Source: DATEHG01 sp041691295
GTDB lineage: Bacteria > Gemmatimonadota > Gemmatimonadetes > Gemmatimonadales > GWC2-71-9
Direction: 5' to 3'
DNA: 6,840 bases
NCBI GenBank assembly: GCA_041691295.1
Contig: JBEPVA010000207.1
Location: forward strand, 1 to 6,840
The stretch's first letter is position 1. Each line of letters starts with the position of its first letter. A program made the translations under genes and the position numbers. Below, in pieces: positions 5,219 through 6,840 of the stretch. The notes under the pieces are model-generated. The model was not told the origin of the DNA. It saw nothing but the letters and a program-made list of their open reading frames with translations, and did not search any database.

Positions 5219-6840
5219 ATGCGTTTCGCTCTGCTGTTCGCACTGCTCGTCGCCGCTCCTCTGGCCGCCCAGAATCCACCGGCTCCCCCGACTCCCGCGC
5301 CCATCGGCCCCGCCAAGCCGGCCCAGCCCCCTGCCCCGCCGACCAAGGTGGTTCCGGTCACCGATGACGGGATCTGGCAGCCGGTCGAGCTGGCGGCGCC
5401 GAACGACATCCGTGAGGCCAACGGCGCCCCCGGACGCAAGTACTGGCAGCAGCGGGCCGACTATAGCATTACCGCCACACTGGATACCGCGGCCAGGACG
5501 CTGAGCGGGTCGGTCACCATCCGCTACACCAACAACTCGCCGGACACCCTGGGCGTGCTGTGGATGCAGCTCGATCAGAACCTGTTCAAGCCCGGCAGCG
5601 TCGGCTCGCTGCTCAACGCGTCCGAGAGCCGGTTCGGCGGCGCCGGATTCCAGGGCGGATTTACCATCGAGCGGTTTGACCAGCTCAGCCGAGGAGGCCC
5701 TTCGGCCGCGTTCCTGGGCAAAAAGCCACGGCCGGTTGTGATGCCGCCCGCGCGGGGCCAGTCCGTGAAGACCCGGGTGGACGACACGATGATGGAAGTG
5801 ACGCTGCCGACGCCGGTGGCGCCCGGCCAGACCACTACGCTCGAACTGACCTATCACTTCAACATCCCGGAGCACGGCGGCGATCGGATGGGCCGGGATG
5901 GTCCGCTCTACGAGCTGGCCCAGTGGTACCCGCGGATGGCGGTCTACGACGACGTTCACGGCTGGAATACCCTCCAGTACCTGGGCCAGGGCGAGTTCTA
6001 CCTCGAGTATGGCGATATCGATTACCAGATCACCCTGCCAGCCGGCTACATCGTCGCCGGCAGCGGTACGGTGCAGAATCCGCTTGAGGTCCTCACCGCC
6101 ACCCAGCGCAGCCGGCTGGCTGCGGCGGTCAAATCGGATTCGATCACCCACATCGTCACCGCGGACGAACTGACCAGCGGTGCTGCCCGCCCGAAGAAGG
6201 ACGGGATGCTGACCTGGAAGTTCAAGGCCAGCAACGTCCGTGACGTGGCGTGGTGCGCCAGCCCTGAATACCTCTGGGATGCCTCCGGCTGGAAGGGAAT
6301 CCTGGCTCAAGCCTATTATCGGGCAACGGCCACGGCCACCTGGAAGGACGCCGCGGATATGTCCCGGTTCTCGATCCAGGAGTATTCCACCAAGTGGTTC
6401 CAGTACGCCTACCCGCAGATCTCGGCCGTCGAAGGTCCGGTCTCGGGAATGGAGTACCCGATGGTGGCCATGGAAACCCAGAATGATTCCAAGGAGGGGC
6501 TGTACAGCGTCGTCACCCATGAGATCGGGCACATGTGGTACCCGATGATGGTTGGCAGCGATGAGCGGCGCTACGCCTGGATGGATGAAGGGTTCAATAC
6601 CTTCATCAACATCTATTCCGAGACCGGCTACTTCAACCGGGATGACACCAAGCGCCGGATCGGCGAATCGCGGTTCACGGCGGCCAACGACATTGGCCCC
6701 AACGCGCAGCCGATCATGACGTATGCCAACATCTACCGGACCAACAACAACCTCGGCATCCTGGCTTACATCAAGCCGGGCAACGGGCTCTTCCTGCTGC
6801 GCGAGAAGATCCTGGGCCACGAGGTGTTCGACGAAGCCTT
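5219..6840 (+). CDS. Secreted M1-family zinc metallopeptidase (partial, C-terminus missing)
   Basis: This is a gluzincin aminopeptidase-like protein, open for 540 codons to the window edge. The zinc site is complete: HEIGH (434-438), then Glu457 in AWMDEGF, spaced as HExxH-x18-E. GMEYPM (410-415) takes the place of the GxMEN substrate-binding motif. Tyr517 in AYIKPG, 83 residues after the first zinc His, is a candidate for the transition-state Tyr. Residues 1-17 form a Sec signal peptide (MRF, a hydrophobic core, then PLAAQ). A Pro/Ala-rich linker follows (about 19-47), then the N-terminal beta domain (about 75-265). No lipobox Cys is seen, so a periplasmic or exported soluble enzyme is likely. 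The usual role would be removal of N-terminal residues from imported or external peptides, but the substrate is unknown. The start at 5219 is set by the signal peptide. No functional link to dcd or nuo is evident. Confidence 0.93.
   Translation, partial: MRFALLFALLVAAPLAAQNPPAPPTPAPIGPAKPAQPPAPPTKVVPVTDDGIWQPVELAAPNDIREANGAPGRKYWQQRADYSITATLDTAARTLSGSVTIRYTNNSPDTLGVLWMQLDQNLFKPGSVGSLLNASESRFGGAGFQGGFTIERFDQLSRGGPSAAFLGKKPRPVVMPPARGQSVKTRVDDTMMEVTLPTPVAPGQTTTLELTYHFNIPEHGGDRMGRDGPLYELAQWYPRMAVYDDVHGWNTLQYLGQGEFYLEYGDIDYQITLPAGYIVAGSGTVQNPLEVLTATQRSRLAAAVKSDSITHIVTADELTSGAARPKKDGMLTWKFKASNVRDVAWCASPEYLWDASGWKGILAQAYYRATATATWKDAADMSRFSIQEYSTKWFQYAYPQISAVEGPVSGMEYPMVAMETQNDSKEGLYSVVTHEIGHMWYPMMVGSDERRYAWMDEGFNTFINIYSETGYFNRDDTKRRIGESRFTAANDIGPNAQPIMTYANIYRTNNNLGILAYIKPGNGLFLLREKILGHEVFDEA

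Noticed and set aside
5201..6820. A 539-codon open frame on the minus strand across the M1 peptidase gene
   Set aside because: It is antisense to a gene with an intact signal peptide and HExxH-x18-E zinc site. Long antisense frames are common in GC-rich DNA, and its translation shows no family motif.

Overview
The window is a compact, GC-rich bacterial segment. On the minus strand it carries the 5' half of a respiratory complex I operon in canonical order: nuoA, nuoB, a 37-codon ORF, nuoC, nuoD, nuoE, nuoF. nuoF runs off the left edge. On the plus strand, divergent from nuoA, lie dcd (dCTP deaminase) and then a secreted M1-family zinc metallopeptidase that runs off the right edge. The organism looks like an aerobic or at least respiring free-living bacterium. 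Separate nuoC and nuoD genes, a Dcd of the short ~186-residue type and a signal-peptide M1 peptidase would suit Gemmatimonadota or a similar deep lineage. That placement is an inference from protein style only and is not proven.

Region by region (nuo genes in transcription order, right to left): nuoA 4284-3907, nuoB 3916-3296 (10-nt overlap with nuoA), orf37 3299-3186, nuoC 3189-2551, nuoD 2554-1277, nuoE 1280-735, nuoF 735 to beyond position 1. Every junction overlaps: ATGA at nuoB/orf37, orf37/nuoC and nuoC/nuoD, GTGA at nuoD/nuoE, and TAATG at nuoE/nuoF. The whole block therefore looks like one translationally coupled transcript. NuoB, C and D are parts of the connecting Q module, NuoE and F belong to the NADH-oxidising N module, and NuoA is a membrane subunit. 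The visible Fe-S and quinone-site ligands are all intact, so this is an ordinary NADH:quinone oxidoreductase.

The 173-nt gap 4285-4457 must hold the divergent nuo and dcd promoters; only weak candidates are visible. The 200-nt gap 5019-5218 between dcd and the peptidase gene has no convincing terminator or promoter.

The one unexpected element is the nuoB-nuoC junction (3186-3310). Two copies of an imperfect repeat, 57 nt apart, carry inverted arms (ACGAGGTC / GACCTCG). They form competing hairpins, supply the end of nuoB, and create a small ORF joined by ATGA overlaps to both neighbours. It looks like a repeat insertion that was kept in frame or selected to be in frame. No wholly new system is evident elsewhere in the window.
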